This document shows, one piece after another, positions 26,819 through 34,935 of a stretch of 64,000 nt of DNA. The notes beneath the pieces were generated by a model that was not told the origin of the DNA, searched no databases, and worked only from the letters and a program-made list of their open reading frames with translations. Position 1 is the stretch's first letter. Each line of letters begins with the position of its first letter. A program made the position numbers and the translations under genes. The DNA is from Butyricicoccus pullicaecorum (GTDB lineage Bacteria > Bacillota > Clostridia > Oscillospirales > Butyricicoccaceae), in the NCBI GenBank assembly GCA_018365995.1, contig JAGZIY010000009.1:1-64000 (forward strand), in the 5' to 3' direction.

Positions 26819-27844
26819 ATGGAGTTCATGGATTTTCTGGGTGGATGTGATACAGCCGCCTGGCAGATGCTCAGTGTGTTAGACGCCGCCGACAGGGCAT
26901 TCGTGCGGCTGGATGATGCAGGACGCATTATTGCACTGACAGATCGGGCAGAGGATCTTTTGCGCCAGCTGCCTTTGCGCTCAATTTATGAGGTGCTGGG
27001 TGAACTGGCTGCGCGTACAATTCGTATTGCTATCCAGCGACACGAAAATATGCGAACCCGTGATGTCATTGACGGATGTACCGTAACACTGACGATCTGT
27101 CCGGGGGAGCATGAGCATTTACTCTATCTTGCACCAGAGCCATCAACCAGCCTTTTGCTGCGCGATCAGCTGACAGAGCAGCGTCTGCGCATGGCACTTT
27201 CCGTGCTGGAGCTGGATGACAAGGCGGCAAGACGGCGTACCCTGCGCAAAATGTCTCGGCTTATGCGTGAGCTTGCACTGATACAGGGCAAGACGAACCT
27301 GCCGCGCACAATGAAAAAGCAGGAGCTGGGAGCGCTGTGTGCATGGACGGTTCAGTTTACACGCCGCTGGACAGCTATTCCGATCATGCTGGAAGGCTCT
27401 CACACCCCTATCGTATGTGAGCCGGACGAAACAAAAATTGCACTCTATCATTTGCTTACCAATGCAATACAGGCGCCGGGCGTCAGCCAGATTACGGTTC
27501 GATGGGGAAGTGAACCGGGCTGTGCATGGTTTGAGGTAGCAGATGATGGGGCGGTACTGTCAGAGGAGGCATTCTCTGCACTATGTACTGCGAGCAGTCG
27601 TGTTGGGACTCTGAGTGGGATCCCGCCACAGATCGAGGGGCATACACCGGGGCTTGGGCTGCCTGCGGTTTGCGAGATTGCCATGCGTCATGGCGGTGGT
27701 GTATCTGTTGTAGATGCACCCGAGGGAAAGGCTGTGCGTGTCACTTATGCAGATGACCTGTGTGCAGATCAACACACTCTGCATGCGCCTAAAGTTTCAG
27801 ATGGCTTTCCCATTGAAGAGACAGAATTATCTGTTCTTTCTTAA
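26819..27844 (+). CDS. histidine-kinase-like ATPase (GHKL) protein without visible H-box
   Basis: 341 residues, no membrane segment and no signal peptide. The C-terminal third has a GHKL ATPase: N-box YHLLTNAIQA (near 205), G1-type VADDGAVLS (near 240), and TPGLGLPAVCEIAMRHGGGV. The preceding helical region (LSVLELDDKAARRRTLRKM) takes the place of a dimerisation domain but lacks an H-[DE]-x-[RK]-x-P-type phospho-acceptor histidine. The N-terminus may be a small sensor (PAS-like). No response regulator is adjacent. It may be an anti-sigma-like or pseudo-kinase ATPase. GGAGGACAATTTCAT is upstream. Confidence 0.75.
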   Translation: MEFMDFLGGCDTAAWQMLSVLDAADRAFVRLDDAGRIIALTDRAEDLLRQLPLRSIYEVLGELAARTIRIAIQRHENMRTRDVIDGCTVTLTICPGEHEHLLYLAPEPSTSLLLRDQLTEQRLRMALSVLELDDKAARRRTLRKMSRLMRELALIQGKTNLPRTMKKQELGALCAWTVQFTRRWTAIPIMLEGSHTPIVCEPDETKIALYHLLTNAIQAPGVSQITVRWGSEPGCAWFEVADDGAVLSEEAFSALCTASSRVGTLSGIPPQIEGHTPGLGLPAVCEIAMRHGGGVSVVDAPEGKAVRVTYADDLCADQHTLHAPKVSDGFPIEETELSVLS

Positions 27845-28004
27845 ATGTATAGAGCCGATGCGTCACCCTGCACTTGCAACCATGTGCAGGGTGATTTACG
27901 TTTGCAGAACACCACACATTTTGTCAGTATATTGCATACTTTCAGATGAAATTAGGTGCTTTTTGGTGGGGATGGTTACAATAATTTTGATTTTTGTTTT
28001 GATG

Positions 28005-28033
28005 TTGACAGGGGGAAAATGACACGATACAAT
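28005..28033 (+). promoter_or_regulatory. sigma-A promoter upstream of a small membrane protein
   Basis: TTGACA, 17 bases, TACAAT, about 47 bases before the start at 28080. Very close to consensus. Confidence 0.75.
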
Positions 28034-28079
28034 GTAGACATCAGAATGAAAGTCATAAATATTGCGGGAGGTAGATGCT

Positions 28080-28490
28080 ATGAAAAAAACAGGTATCTGG
28101 GCAGCGCGCGTGGGATTGCTTGGCATATTCTTTTGGTGCAGCAGCTTATTTGAAGCATGGTTATGTCATAGCCATACGCCGATAGAAATGCGGTCGGGCA
28201 CGATGATTTGGATTTCTGCCCTGATTGGACTTCACATCCTCTTGTATATTTCCTTTTCTTATACGGAGAAGCGGCAGCGTGTTGGCTGGCAGGCTGCTCT
28301 GTTTGTTGGGATTGTTCTGATGCGCATCTTGGCTTTGCTGGGTACGCTCAATGGAGACACTGTGAGAAATGAGGTCATTACCATTGTTTTGGGCGTACTA
28401 CCTGCTGTCCTCATTATGCATGGACTGACCCAGTTTGGCTGCAATACGTCAGAGTATGTTTGGAGAAAGTCTCAGCTGCATCGTACATAA
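28080..28490 (+). CDS. small membrane protein, unknown function
   Basis: 136 residues from the ATG at 28080, with GGGAGGTAGATGCT upstream. Four hydrophobic segments (VGLLGIFFWCSSLFEAWL, TMIWISALIGLHILLYISF, WQAALFVGIVLMRILALLG, EVITIVLGVLPAVLIMHGL) suggest four membrane helices. The ends are cytosolic and basic. I do not recognise a family. It is monocistronic with its own promoter and terminator. Confidence 0.75.
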   Translation: MKKTGIWAARVGLLGIFFWCSSLFEAWLCHSHTPIEMRSGTMIWISALIGLHILLYISFSYTEKRQRVGWQAALFVGIVLMRILALLGTLNGDTVRNEVITIVLGVLPAVLIMHGLTQFGCNTSEYVWRKSQLHRT

Positions 28491-28499
28491 TCGTTGTGT

Positions 28500-28540
28500 A
28501 AAAAGACGTGCCTGAAACAAAAGGCGCGTCTTTTTTGTTT
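28500..28540 (+). terminator. Rho-independent terminator
   Basis: AAAAGACGTGCCT / AGGCGCGTCTTTT with G-U pairs, T run TTTTTT, directly after the membrane protein gene. Confidence 0.85.
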
Positions 28541-28686
28541 CATTTTTTGTAAAAACGCGAAAAAGTCAGAATATGGTGTGCAGAGTGCAGCGCACAAAAG
28601 CTGCATGGATTTGGCGGCAGGGATCGCTTTTGCAAACTCCTTATAAATTATTGCATGATTTTGTTGAAGTTTTTTGGTCACAACGG

Positions 28687-28716
28687 TTGATTTTTGTACC
28701 CTTTTATGAGTATAAT
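28687..28716 (+). promoter_or_regulatory. rnf operon promoter
   Basis: TTGATT, 18 bases, TATAAT. It is about 157 bases upstream of the rnfC start, leaving a long leader. Confidence 0.7.
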
Positions 28717-28721
28717 TTAAG

Positions 28722-28870
28722 ACGTGATACTTTGAGATATCACGCCTGTTCTGCCCCGAGCTGCGGCAAGAAGGGCAGGCAAAAGGGAAACGAACGAGCG
28801 CCTTGCCGATTGGCATTTTCGGCTGCTGTGCGCTTGCTTTTCGTGCACAAAATATTGGAGAGGTGAATCT
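28722..28870 (+). ncRNA. structured 5' leader of the rnf operon (candidate cis-regulatory RNA)
   Basis: After the promoter the transcript would contain several consecutive hairpins: CGTGATA / TATCACG (28723-28744), CTGCCC / GGGCAG, GGCAA / TTGCC, GCCGA / TCGGC and a weaker TGTGC / GCACA pair, before the AGAGGTGAATC ribosome binding site. There is no T run that would make a simple terminator. It does not match the riboswitch consensus sequences I know by eye (TPP, FMN, cobalamin, c-di-GMP, lysine). Function is inference. Confidence 0.4.
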
Positions 28871-28873
28871 AAA

Positions 28874-30292
28874 ATGGTGTACACGTTTCGTGGCGGCATT
28901 CATCCGGGCACACATGCTGATCCCGGATATAAGGCTGCAACAAACACCAAGCCCATTGAGGCGATGCCCGCTCCCGAGCAGGTAATCCTGCCGGTATCTA
29001 TGCACATCGGCGCTCCCGCAAAGCCGATTGTAAAGAAGGGTGACATCGTAGATATGGGTCAAATGATCGCGGAGGCTGGCGGATTTGTCAGCGCACCCGT
29101 CCATGCGACGGTTTCCGGTAAGGTCATTGCGGTTGAGCCGCGGCTGCATCCGAACGGCAGCAAGGTTATGTCCATCGTAATCGAGAACGATGGAGAGGAC
29201 CGTCTGCATGAGTCTGTGCATCCGTATGATTTTGCAGCCATGTCCAATGATGAGCGCATTGAGACAATCCGCTCGGCTGGCATGGTGGGACACGGTGGTG
29301 CAACATTCCCCACCCATGTGAAAATCAAGGGCGCGATTGGATGTGTTGATACCGTTCTGGTCAATGCAGCAGAGTGCGAACCTTACATCACAAGTGACCA
29401 TCGTCTGCTTCTGGAGCGCCCCGAGGAGATCGTTGGCGGTCTCAAGATGCTTTGTGACATCATTGGTGCAAAGAGCGGCATCATTGGCATCGAGGTCAAC
29501 AAGCAGGATACCTTTGCAAAAATCGAGGAACTCATCAAGGATGACCCGCGTCTGCATCTGTATCCGCTCAAGTGTAAGTATCCGCAGGGTGCAGAGAAGC
29601 AGCTCATTAACGCATGCACAGGCAGAGAGGTGCCGTCCGGCAAGCTGCCGGCAGACGCAGGCTGTGCAGTATTTAATGTGGACACCACAGGTGCGATCTA
29701 TCGCCGCTTTATGACTGGTATGCCGGTGGTACGCCGTATTGTAACGGTTTCCGGCTCTGCGGTCGTTAATCCCAAGAATCTGGAGGTACGCATTGGTACA
29801 CCAGTAGAAAAACTCATTGACGCATGCGGCGGCCTGAAGGCAGCGCCAAACAAGCTGCTCATGGGCGGACCCATGATGGGTGTTGCACAGTTCTCGCTGG
29901 AAATCCCTGTATTTAAGGGCACCAACGCATTCCTTGCGTTCTGTGAAGATGAGGACAAGCGCGTTCCAGACCCGCAGTGTATTCGCTGCGGTAAGTGCAT
30001 TGAGGCGTGCCCGATGCACCTGCTCCCAATTTACATGAATGTTTACGGCAAGGCAAACGACCTCGAGGAGAGTGTGAAGTGCGGCGCAATGGACTGCATT
30101 GAATGTGGTTCCTGTGCCTATGTTTGTCCGGCACGTATTCCGCTTGTTGCACAGTTCCGCCTGACAAAGAGTCAGATTCAGGCGCAGCGTGCTGCAGAAA
30201 AGGCAAAGGCTGATGCAGAGAAGGCGAAGGCAGAAGCCGCAGCAAAGGCTGAAAATGCAGCTGACAAGCCAGCCGATGCGGAAAAGAAGTAA
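28874..30292 (+). CDS. rnfC: Rnf complex subunit RnfC (NADH:ferredoxin oxidoreductase)
   Basis: 472 residues. The FGGIHP-type start (TFRGGIHPG), the flavin/NAD-binding GMVGHGGATFPTHVK region (near 136-150), the SLBB part, and two 4Fe-4S motifs CIRCGKCIEACP (near 369) and CIECGSCAYVCP (near 408) follow the RnfC order. After residue about 435 there is an Ala/Lys/Glu low-complexity tail (QRAAEKAKADAEKAKAEA). RnfC carries the NADH site of the ion-pumping ferredoxin:NAD+ oxidoreductase at the membrane. It is the first gene of rnfCDGEAB. Confidence 0.97.
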   Translation: MVYTFRGGIHPGTHADPGYKAATNTKPIEAMPAPEQVILPVSMHIGAPAKPIVKKGDIVDMGQMIAEAGGFVSAPVHATVSGKVIAVEPRLHPNGSKVMSIVIENDGEDRLHESVHPYDFAAMSNDERIETIRSAGMVGHGGATFPTHVKIKGAIGCVDTVLVNAAECEPYITSDHRLLLERPEEIVGGLKMLCDIIGAKSGIIGIEVNKQDTFAKIEELIKDDPRLHLYPLKCKYPQGAEKQLINACTGREVPSGKLPADAGCAVFNVDTTGAIYRRFMTGMPVVRRIVTVSGSAVVNPKNLEVRIGTPVEKLIDACGGLKAAPNKLLMGGPMMGVAQFSLEIPVFKGTNAFLAFCEDEDKRVPDPQCIRCGKCIEACPMHLLPIYMNVYGKANDLEESVKCGAMDCIECGSCAYVCPARIPLVAQFRLTKSQIQAQRAAEKAKADAEKAKAEAAAKAENAADKPADAEKK

Positions 30293-30306
30293 GGGGGTAG
30301 AAACTG

Positions 30307-31308
30307 ATGTATGATCTGAGTAAAGTCGTTGTCACCTCCTCGCCGCACATCAAGGCGGCTGATGATACCAGAAGCCTCATGGCAGATGTGTGTCTGGCTC
30401 TGCTGCCTGCACTGGTGGTATCCGTTCTCACATTTGGTCCGCGTGCACTGGTGCTTACCGTGGCAACTGTTATTTCCTGTGTATTTTTTGAGTGGCTTTA
30501 TAACAAGCTGCTGCACCAGCCAAGCACCATTGGCGACCTGTCTGCGGTCGTTACAGGTATACTGCTGGCATTTAACATTCCGGTTGCGGCACCGATTTGG
30601 ATGCCGGTTATCGGCGGCGCCTTTTCCGTCATCGTTGTAAAGATGCTGTTTGGCGGCATTGGCAAAAACTTTATGAATCCAGCGCTGGCAGGACGTGCCT
30701 TTATGTTGGCATCATGGCCAGCACTTATGACTGTTTGGACACGCCCTGGTGCAGAGCTGCCGCTCTTCGGTAATGTTACAGTAACCGATGCAATCTCTAC
30801 TGCAACTCCCCTTGCCTCCCTCAAGGGTGGTGCACTGCCGGAGGCAGATGTGCTGCGCTTGTTCCTTGGACAGACGGGTGGTGTCATTGGTGAGACCTCT
30901 GCATTTGCACTGCTCATTGGCGGCGCATATCTCATTTACCGTAAGGTCATCACCATCAACATTCCAGCGGCTTATATCCTGACCGTTGCTGTTTTGACCT
31001 TCCTGTTCCCAATGGGTGGTCAGGAGCGCTTTGCGTGGATGCTCAGCCAGATTCTGTCCGGCGGTCTCATGCTGGGTGCCATCTTTATGGCAACCGACTA
31101 TGTTACAAGTCCGGTCACGCCAAATGGTCAAATCATCTTTGGTATCGGCTGCGGTCTTTTGACCGTGTTTATTCGTTACTTTGGCGGTCTGCCGGAGGGC
31201 GTATCGTATTCTATCCTGCTCATGAACACGCTGGTTTGGGTGATTGACAAAAAAACCCATCCGCGTAAGTTTGGCTATGCGCTGGATAAGAAGAAGGAGG
31301 GCAAGTGA
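30307..31308 (+). CDS. rnfD: Rnf complex subunit RnfD
   Basis: 333 residues, about nine membrane helices. SSPHIKAADDTRSLMADV at the N-terminus and GKNFMNPALAGRAFM (near 119-133) are RnfD/NqrB hallmarks. The DAISTATPLASLKGG segment (near 161-175) holds the threonine expected to carry covalent FMN. It takes part in ion translocation. It starts 15 bases after rnfC. Confidence 0.97.
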   Translation: MYDLSKVVVTSSPHIKAADDTRSLMADVCLALLPALVVSVLTFGPRALVLTVATVISCVFFEWLYNKLLHQPSTIGDLSAVVTGILLAFNIPVAAPIWMPVIGGAFSVIVVKMLFGGIGKNFMNPALAGRAFMLASWPALMTVWTRPGAELPLFGNVTVTDAISTATPLASLKGGALPEADVLRLFLGQTGGVIGETSAFALLIGGAYLIYRKVITINIPAAYILTVAVLTFLFPMGGQERFAWMLSQILSGGLMLGAIFMATDYVTSPVTPNGQIIFGIGCGLLTVFIRYFGGLPEGVSYSILLMNTLVWVIDKKTHPRKFGYALDKKKEGK

Positions 31309-31310
31309 TC

Positions 31311-31919
31311 ATGAGCGAAACCAAAAAGAGCGAAGGCATTGGCCGCCTGATTCTTGTACTGGGTTTGATTACCTTTGTATGTGCACTGCTCTTGGGCGTT
31401 GTCAATCAGGTGACAGCACCGCTGATTGAGCAGAATGAAATCAATACCCGAAATGCTGCCATGGAGGAAATCATTCCGGGCGCAGAATTTGAAGATCTCG
31501 GCACTGTTTTGAGCGCAGAGGAGGTTGCAGCAGCGGGGGTTACCCTGCCTGCGGGCCGACCAGCTGCGGCAATCTCTGGTGTGTATAAGGCAACGGCAGA
31601 CGGACAGGACGCAGGTTACTGTGTACAGGTCAATCCGAAGGGCTTTGGCGGCGCACTCACCCTGATCGTTGGTGTTGGCACAGATGGCACCATTGCTGGT
31701 ATCAAGGTGACAGGTCATGCAGAAACACCGGGTCTTGGTGCAAAGGCACAGACTGATTCCGCATGGGTCGCGCAGTATCAGGGTGCAGCAGCAGACGGTC
31801 AGCTGATGGTTACAAAGGACGGCGGTACCATTAACGCAATCACAGGCGCAACCATCACCTCCCGTGCTGTAACCGACGGTGTCAACACTGCGGCAGCTTA
31901 TATTGCAACATTAGGTTAA
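31311..31919 (+). CDS. rnfG: Rnf complex subunit RnfG
   Basis: 202 residues from the ATG at 31311 (AAGGAGG 10 bases upstream), just after the rnfD stop. One N-terminal membrane helix precedes an extracytoplasmic FMN-binding domain. GHAETPGLGAK and the covalent-flavin motif AITGATITSRAVTDGV near the C-terminus are as expected. Confidence 0.96.
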   Translation: MSETKKSEGIGRLILVLGLITFVCALLLGVVNQVTAPLIEQNEINTRNAAMEEIIPGAEFEDLGTVLSAEEVAAAGVTLPAGRPAAAISGVYKATADGQDAGYCVQVNPKGFGGALTLIVGVGTDGTIAGIKVTGHAETPGLGAKAQTDSAWVAQYQGAAADGQLMVTKDGGTINAITGATITSRAVTDGVNTAAAYIATLG

Positions 31920-31936
31920 GAAGGAGGGCGAACATA

Positions 31937-32557
31937 ATGAAATTTTCTGAACGTTTGAAAGCCGGCGTCCTTCTCGACAATCCGGTATTTATGCAGACCA
32001 TTGGTCTGTGTCCGACTTTGGCAACGACAACATCGCTGTCAAACGCGGTGGGTATGGGTGTTGCAGCAACCGTTGTTTTGATTTGCTCCAACGTTGTAAT
32101 TTCCCTGCTGCGTAAATTTATTCCTGATAAAATCCGTATTGCAGCATTTATTTCGATTATCGCAACCTTTGTAACCCTAATCCAGATGCTTCTCAATGCG
32201 TACATCCCATCTCTTGCAGCGTCTCTTGGCTTATTCCTGCCGCTGATCGTTGTAAACTGTATTATTCTTGGCCGTGCAGAAGCATATGCTTCCAAGAACA
32301 AGGTTCTCCCGTCTGCGCTGGACGGTGTGTGCATGGGTCTTGGCTTTACATTTGCACTCGTACTGATGGGCTTCTTCCGTGAGCTTCTGGGTGCAGGTAC
32401 CATTGCAGCCGGTATCATCAGCGAAACGGGTATTCAGATCCCCGGACTTTATGAAAATGCCGCAACCATGATGATCCTGCCGGCAGGCGGATTTCTTGTC
32501 ATGGGCTTTATCCTTGCTGCAATTCAGAAGATTATGTCAAAAAAGGAGGACAAGTAA
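31937..32557 (+). CDS. rnfE: Rnf complex subunit RnfE
   Basis: 206 residues with about six membrane helices. LDNPVFMQTIGLCPTLATTTSLSNA near the start and PLIVVNCIILGRAEAYASKN in the middle are RnfE/NqrD signatures. Conserved cysteines in helices (GLCPT, VNCIILG) are the ones proposed to hold a membrane Fe-S cluster with RnfA. It abuts rnfA with no gap. Confidence 0.97.
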   Translation: MKFSERLKAGVLLDNPVFMQTIGLCPTLATTTSLSNAVGMGVAATVVLICSNVVISLLRKFIPDKIRIAAFISIIATFVTLIQMLLNAYIPSLAASLGLFLPLIVVNCIILGRAEAYASKNKVLPSALDGVCMGLGFTFALVLMGFFRELLGAGTIAAGIISETGIQIPGLYENAATMMILPAGGFLVMGFILAAIQKIMSKKEDK

Positions 32558-33172
32558 ATGTTTAGTTTACCTGCTTCCATGGGACTGACAGATATTCTGT
32601 CGCTGGCAATTGCGGCAATTCTGGTCAATAACTACATTCTGGTACAGTTCCTTGGCTGCTGTTCATTCTTCGGCGTATCCAAAAAGACCGATACCGCTGT
32701 TGGTATGGGCATGGCTGTTATCTTTGTTATGGCGCTGGCATCTGCGGTTTCGTGGTGTGTGCAGTATTTTATTTTGAACCCGCTTAATCTGGGATACATG
32801 CAGACCATTGCATTCATTCTGGTTATCGCAACACTGGTACAGTTTGTTGAGATGTTCATGAAGAAGTTCATGCCGGCGCTGTACTCCGCGCTTGGTATCT
32901 TCCTGCCGCTGATTACGACAAACTGTGCAGTTCTGGGTGCAGCAATCACCAACATCGACAACGAATATTCTTTCATTGGTGCAGTTGTCTATGGTGTTGC
33001 AGCTGGTGTCGGCTTCCTGCTGGCTATTGTCCTGTTTGCATCGATTCGTGAGCGTCTTGCAGTCACTTCAAAATGTCCGAAGTGCTTTGAGGGCTTCCCG
33101 ATTGCGCTTATCGCGGCTTCGCTGCTCGCGATATCCTTCATGGGCTTCTCCGGTCTTTCGATACCATGGTAA
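32558..33172 (+). CDS. rnfA: Rnf complex subunit RnfA
   Basis: 204 residues, six membrane helices. NNYILVQFLGCCSFFGVSKK near the start and PLITTNCAVLGAAI in the middle are RnfA/NqrE motifs, mirror-topology partner to RnfE. Its ATG follows the rnfE TAA immediately. Confidence 0.97.
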   Translation: MFSLPASMGLTDILSLAIAAILVNNYILVQFLGCCSFFGVSKKTDTAVGMGMAVIFVMALASAVSWCVQYFILNPLNLGYMQTIAFILVIATLVQFVEMFMKKFMPALYSALGIFLPLITTNCAVLGAAITNIDNEYSFIGAVVYGVAAGVGFLLAIVLFASIRERLAVTSKCPKCFEGFPIALIAASLLAISFMGFSGLSIPW

Positions 33173-33191
33173 ACCAAGGAGGAAATAAAAA

Positions 33192-34103
33192 ATGGATATG
33201 ACCAATATAATTTCCGCGGTGCTCGTGCTGTTTATCATGGGCGTCGTGTTCGCACTGCTGCTTGGCATTGCGGCAAAGGTGTTTGCTGTCGAGGTAGATG
33301 AGCGTGTTCCGATGGTACGTGATTGTCTGCCGGGTGCAAACTGCGGCGGCTGTGGATACCCGGGCTGTGACGGTCTTGCGGCTGCAATCGTCGAGGGCAA
33401 CGCACCGGTGAATGGCTGCCCGGTTGGCGGCGCTGCTGCGGCTGCAAAAATTGCCGAGGTCATGGGTGTTGAGGCTGACAGTACAGAACCGAAGGTTGCA
33501 CATGTGCACTGTAACGGTGGCTGCAATGCGGTAGACAAGGCGAAGTATGAGGGCTTGCAGGATTGTAATGCGGCAATGCGTGTTGCAGCTGGTCCAAAGG
33601 AATGTGCATACGGCTGCATGGGTCTGGGCTCCTGTGTAAAAGAATGTGCATTTGATGCGCTGCATATCGTAGATGGCAAGGCGCTGGTAGATGCGGAAAA
33701 GTGTGTTGCATGCGGTAAGTGTGTTGCTGCTTGTCCGAAGAAACTGATCGACCTCGTTCCGAAGTCTAAGAAGGTTCATGTAAACTGTAAGAATCAGGAC
33801 AAGGGCGCGCAGGCAATGAAGGTTTGCACAAACTCCTGCATTGGCTGTATGAAGTGTGAAAAGACCTGTAAGTTTGATGCGATCCATGTTGTGAACAACG
33901 TGGCCGTTATCGACTATGACAAGTGCAAGAACTGTAAGATGTGTTCCAAAGCTTGTCCGAAGAATGCAATCGAGCCAATTCCGACCAAGGAGGAAAAGGA
34001 AAAGTTCGATGCCATGATGAAGGCGCAGGCAGAGAAAGCAAAGGCGGCAGCACAGGCAAAGGCTGCTGAACAGGCTGCTGCGGAAGCGCCAAAGGGTGAA
34101 TAA
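33192..34103 (+). CDS. rnfB: Rnf complex subunit RnfB (ferredoxin-accepting)
   Basis: 303 residues. One N-terminal membrane helix, then the DCLPGANCGGCGYPGCDGLA Fe-S domain (near 46-65), then ferredoxin-type 4Fe-4S motifs CVACGKCVAACP, CIGCMKCEKTC and CKNCKMCSKACP, plus a CMGLGSCVKEC set. The last about 30 residues are Ala/Lys/Gln rich, like the RnfC tail. It accepts electrons from reduced ferredoxin. It is the last gene of the operon. Confidence 0.97.
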   Translation: MDMTNIISAVLVLFIMGVVFALLLGIAAKVFAVEVDERVPMVRDCLPGANCGGCGYPGCDGLAAAIVEGNAPVNGCPVGGAAAAAKIAEVMGVEADSTEPKVAHVHCNGGCNAVDKAKYEGLQDCNAAMRVAAGPKECAYGCMGLGSCVKECAFDALHIVDGKALVDAEKCVACGKCVAACPKKLIDLVPKSKKVHVNCKNQDKGAQAMKVCTNSCIGCMKCEKTCKFDAIHVVNNVAVIDYDKCKNCKMCSKACPKNAIEPIPTKEEKEKFDAMMKAQAEKAKAAAQAKAAEQAAAEAPKGE

Positions 34104-34132
34104 CCTACAAATCAAAGAAAATCTGTAAAGCG

Positions 34133-34164
34133 AAAAGGGGTCCGGTCTGGACCCCTTTTCTTTG
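34133..34164 (+). terminator. terminator of the rnf operon
   Basis: AAAAGGGGTCC / GGACCCCTTTT with a 5-base loop, followed by CTTTG, 29 bases after the rnfB stop. Confidence 0.88.
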
Positions 34165-34188
34165 AAATTTTGGTATGGAAAGGAGAGA

Positions 34189-34614
34189 ATGGATTTGCAT
34201 GATTATTTGCACGTGCGCATGGAGAGCGCAGATATTGGACGATTGTCCAGTCTGGCGCTTGCCCATGTGGGAGACTGCGTATATGAAATGCTGACCCGTG
34301 GGCGGCTGGTAAGCAGTGGTCTCACAACAGCACGCAATCTGCACAGTCATACGGTGGCATTGGTGCGTGCGTCCGCACAGTATGAGGCGGCGCAGTATAT
34401 CCTGCCGCTTTTGACAGAGGAAGAACAGGATATTTTTCGCCGTGCACGCAATACTAAGGTGCATGGAGTGCCCAAGGCAGCATCGAAGGCGGAATATGCC
34501 TATGCAACCGCTTTGGAGGCGCTGTTTGGCTGGCTGTATCTCAAAGGAGAGTATGACCGTATCAATGCCCTCTATGATGTGATCGTAAAGGAACAGCCGC
34601 TTTCCAGTAAGTAA
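34189..34614 (+). CDS. mrnC: mini-ribonuclease III
   Basis: 141 residues from the ATG at 34189 (AGGAGAG upstream). The RNase III catalytic core without a dsRNA-binding domain is seen in LALAHVGDCVYEML (near 23-36) and the later TALEALFGWLYL with its acidic residue. It matures 23S rRNA in Firmicutes. It is usually near cysS in relatives, not here. Confidence 0.9.
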   Translation: MDLHDYLHVRMESADIGRLSSLALAHVGDCVYEMLTRGRLVSSGLTTARNLHSHTVALVRASAQYEAAQYILPLLTEEEQDIFRRARNTKVHGVPKAASKAEYAYATALEALFGWLYLKGEYDRINALYDVIVKEQPLSSK

Positions 34615-34661
34615 AGAGGGGCAGAGCGGTCTGCATTGTTTTGCATACCGTTCGGCCCCTC
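34615..34661. terminator. bidirectional hairpin between converging genes
   Basis: GAGGGGC-GCGGT-TGCA pairs with TGCA-ACCGT-GCCCCTC with small bulges. It separates mini-RNase III (+) from the 36-residue gene (-). Confidence 0.7.
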
Positions 34662-34668
34662 CTGCGGG

Positions 34669-34779
34669 TTATCGGCAGTTCTGCATGGAATCGCTCTGAT
34701 TCTGGAAGGAATCAGACTTCTTCTGCTCTGCCTGCTGACCCTGCTTCTTATTTGATGCCTTTGGATTATTCTTAGCCAT
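34669..34779 (-). CDS. 36-residue basic protein, unknown
   Basis: ATG at 34779 with AAAGAGGTGATTTTCA upstream. The sequence is very hydrophilic and starts MAKNNPKASNKKQGQQ, then KKSDSFQNQSDSMQNC and a stop. There is no hydrophobic core, so it is likely disordered. It resembles in composition the small spore-type or ribosome-associated peptides of Clostridia, but I cannot assign it. The strong start and hairpin terminator support a real gene. Confidence 0.55.
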   Translation of the reverse strand: MAKNNPKASNKKQGQQAEQKKSDSFQNQSDSMQNCR

Positions 34780-34935
34780 TGAAAATCACCTCTTTCTGAT
34801 GTGCTGTTGCTAGTATGAACGGAAAATACACAGACTATGCAATAAATTTTTATAGGCAGACCTTGAAACTCACGGAAATATTTGATAAAATCCTAAAGGA
34901 TAACACGATTTATATGGAAAAGGAGAATAGATATC

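Noticed and set aside
28472..30019. 515-codon minus-strand frame opposite rnfC
   Set aside because: Shadow frame rich in Cys, His and Arg, typical of antisense to a biased gene; no ribosome binding site and no recognisable motif.
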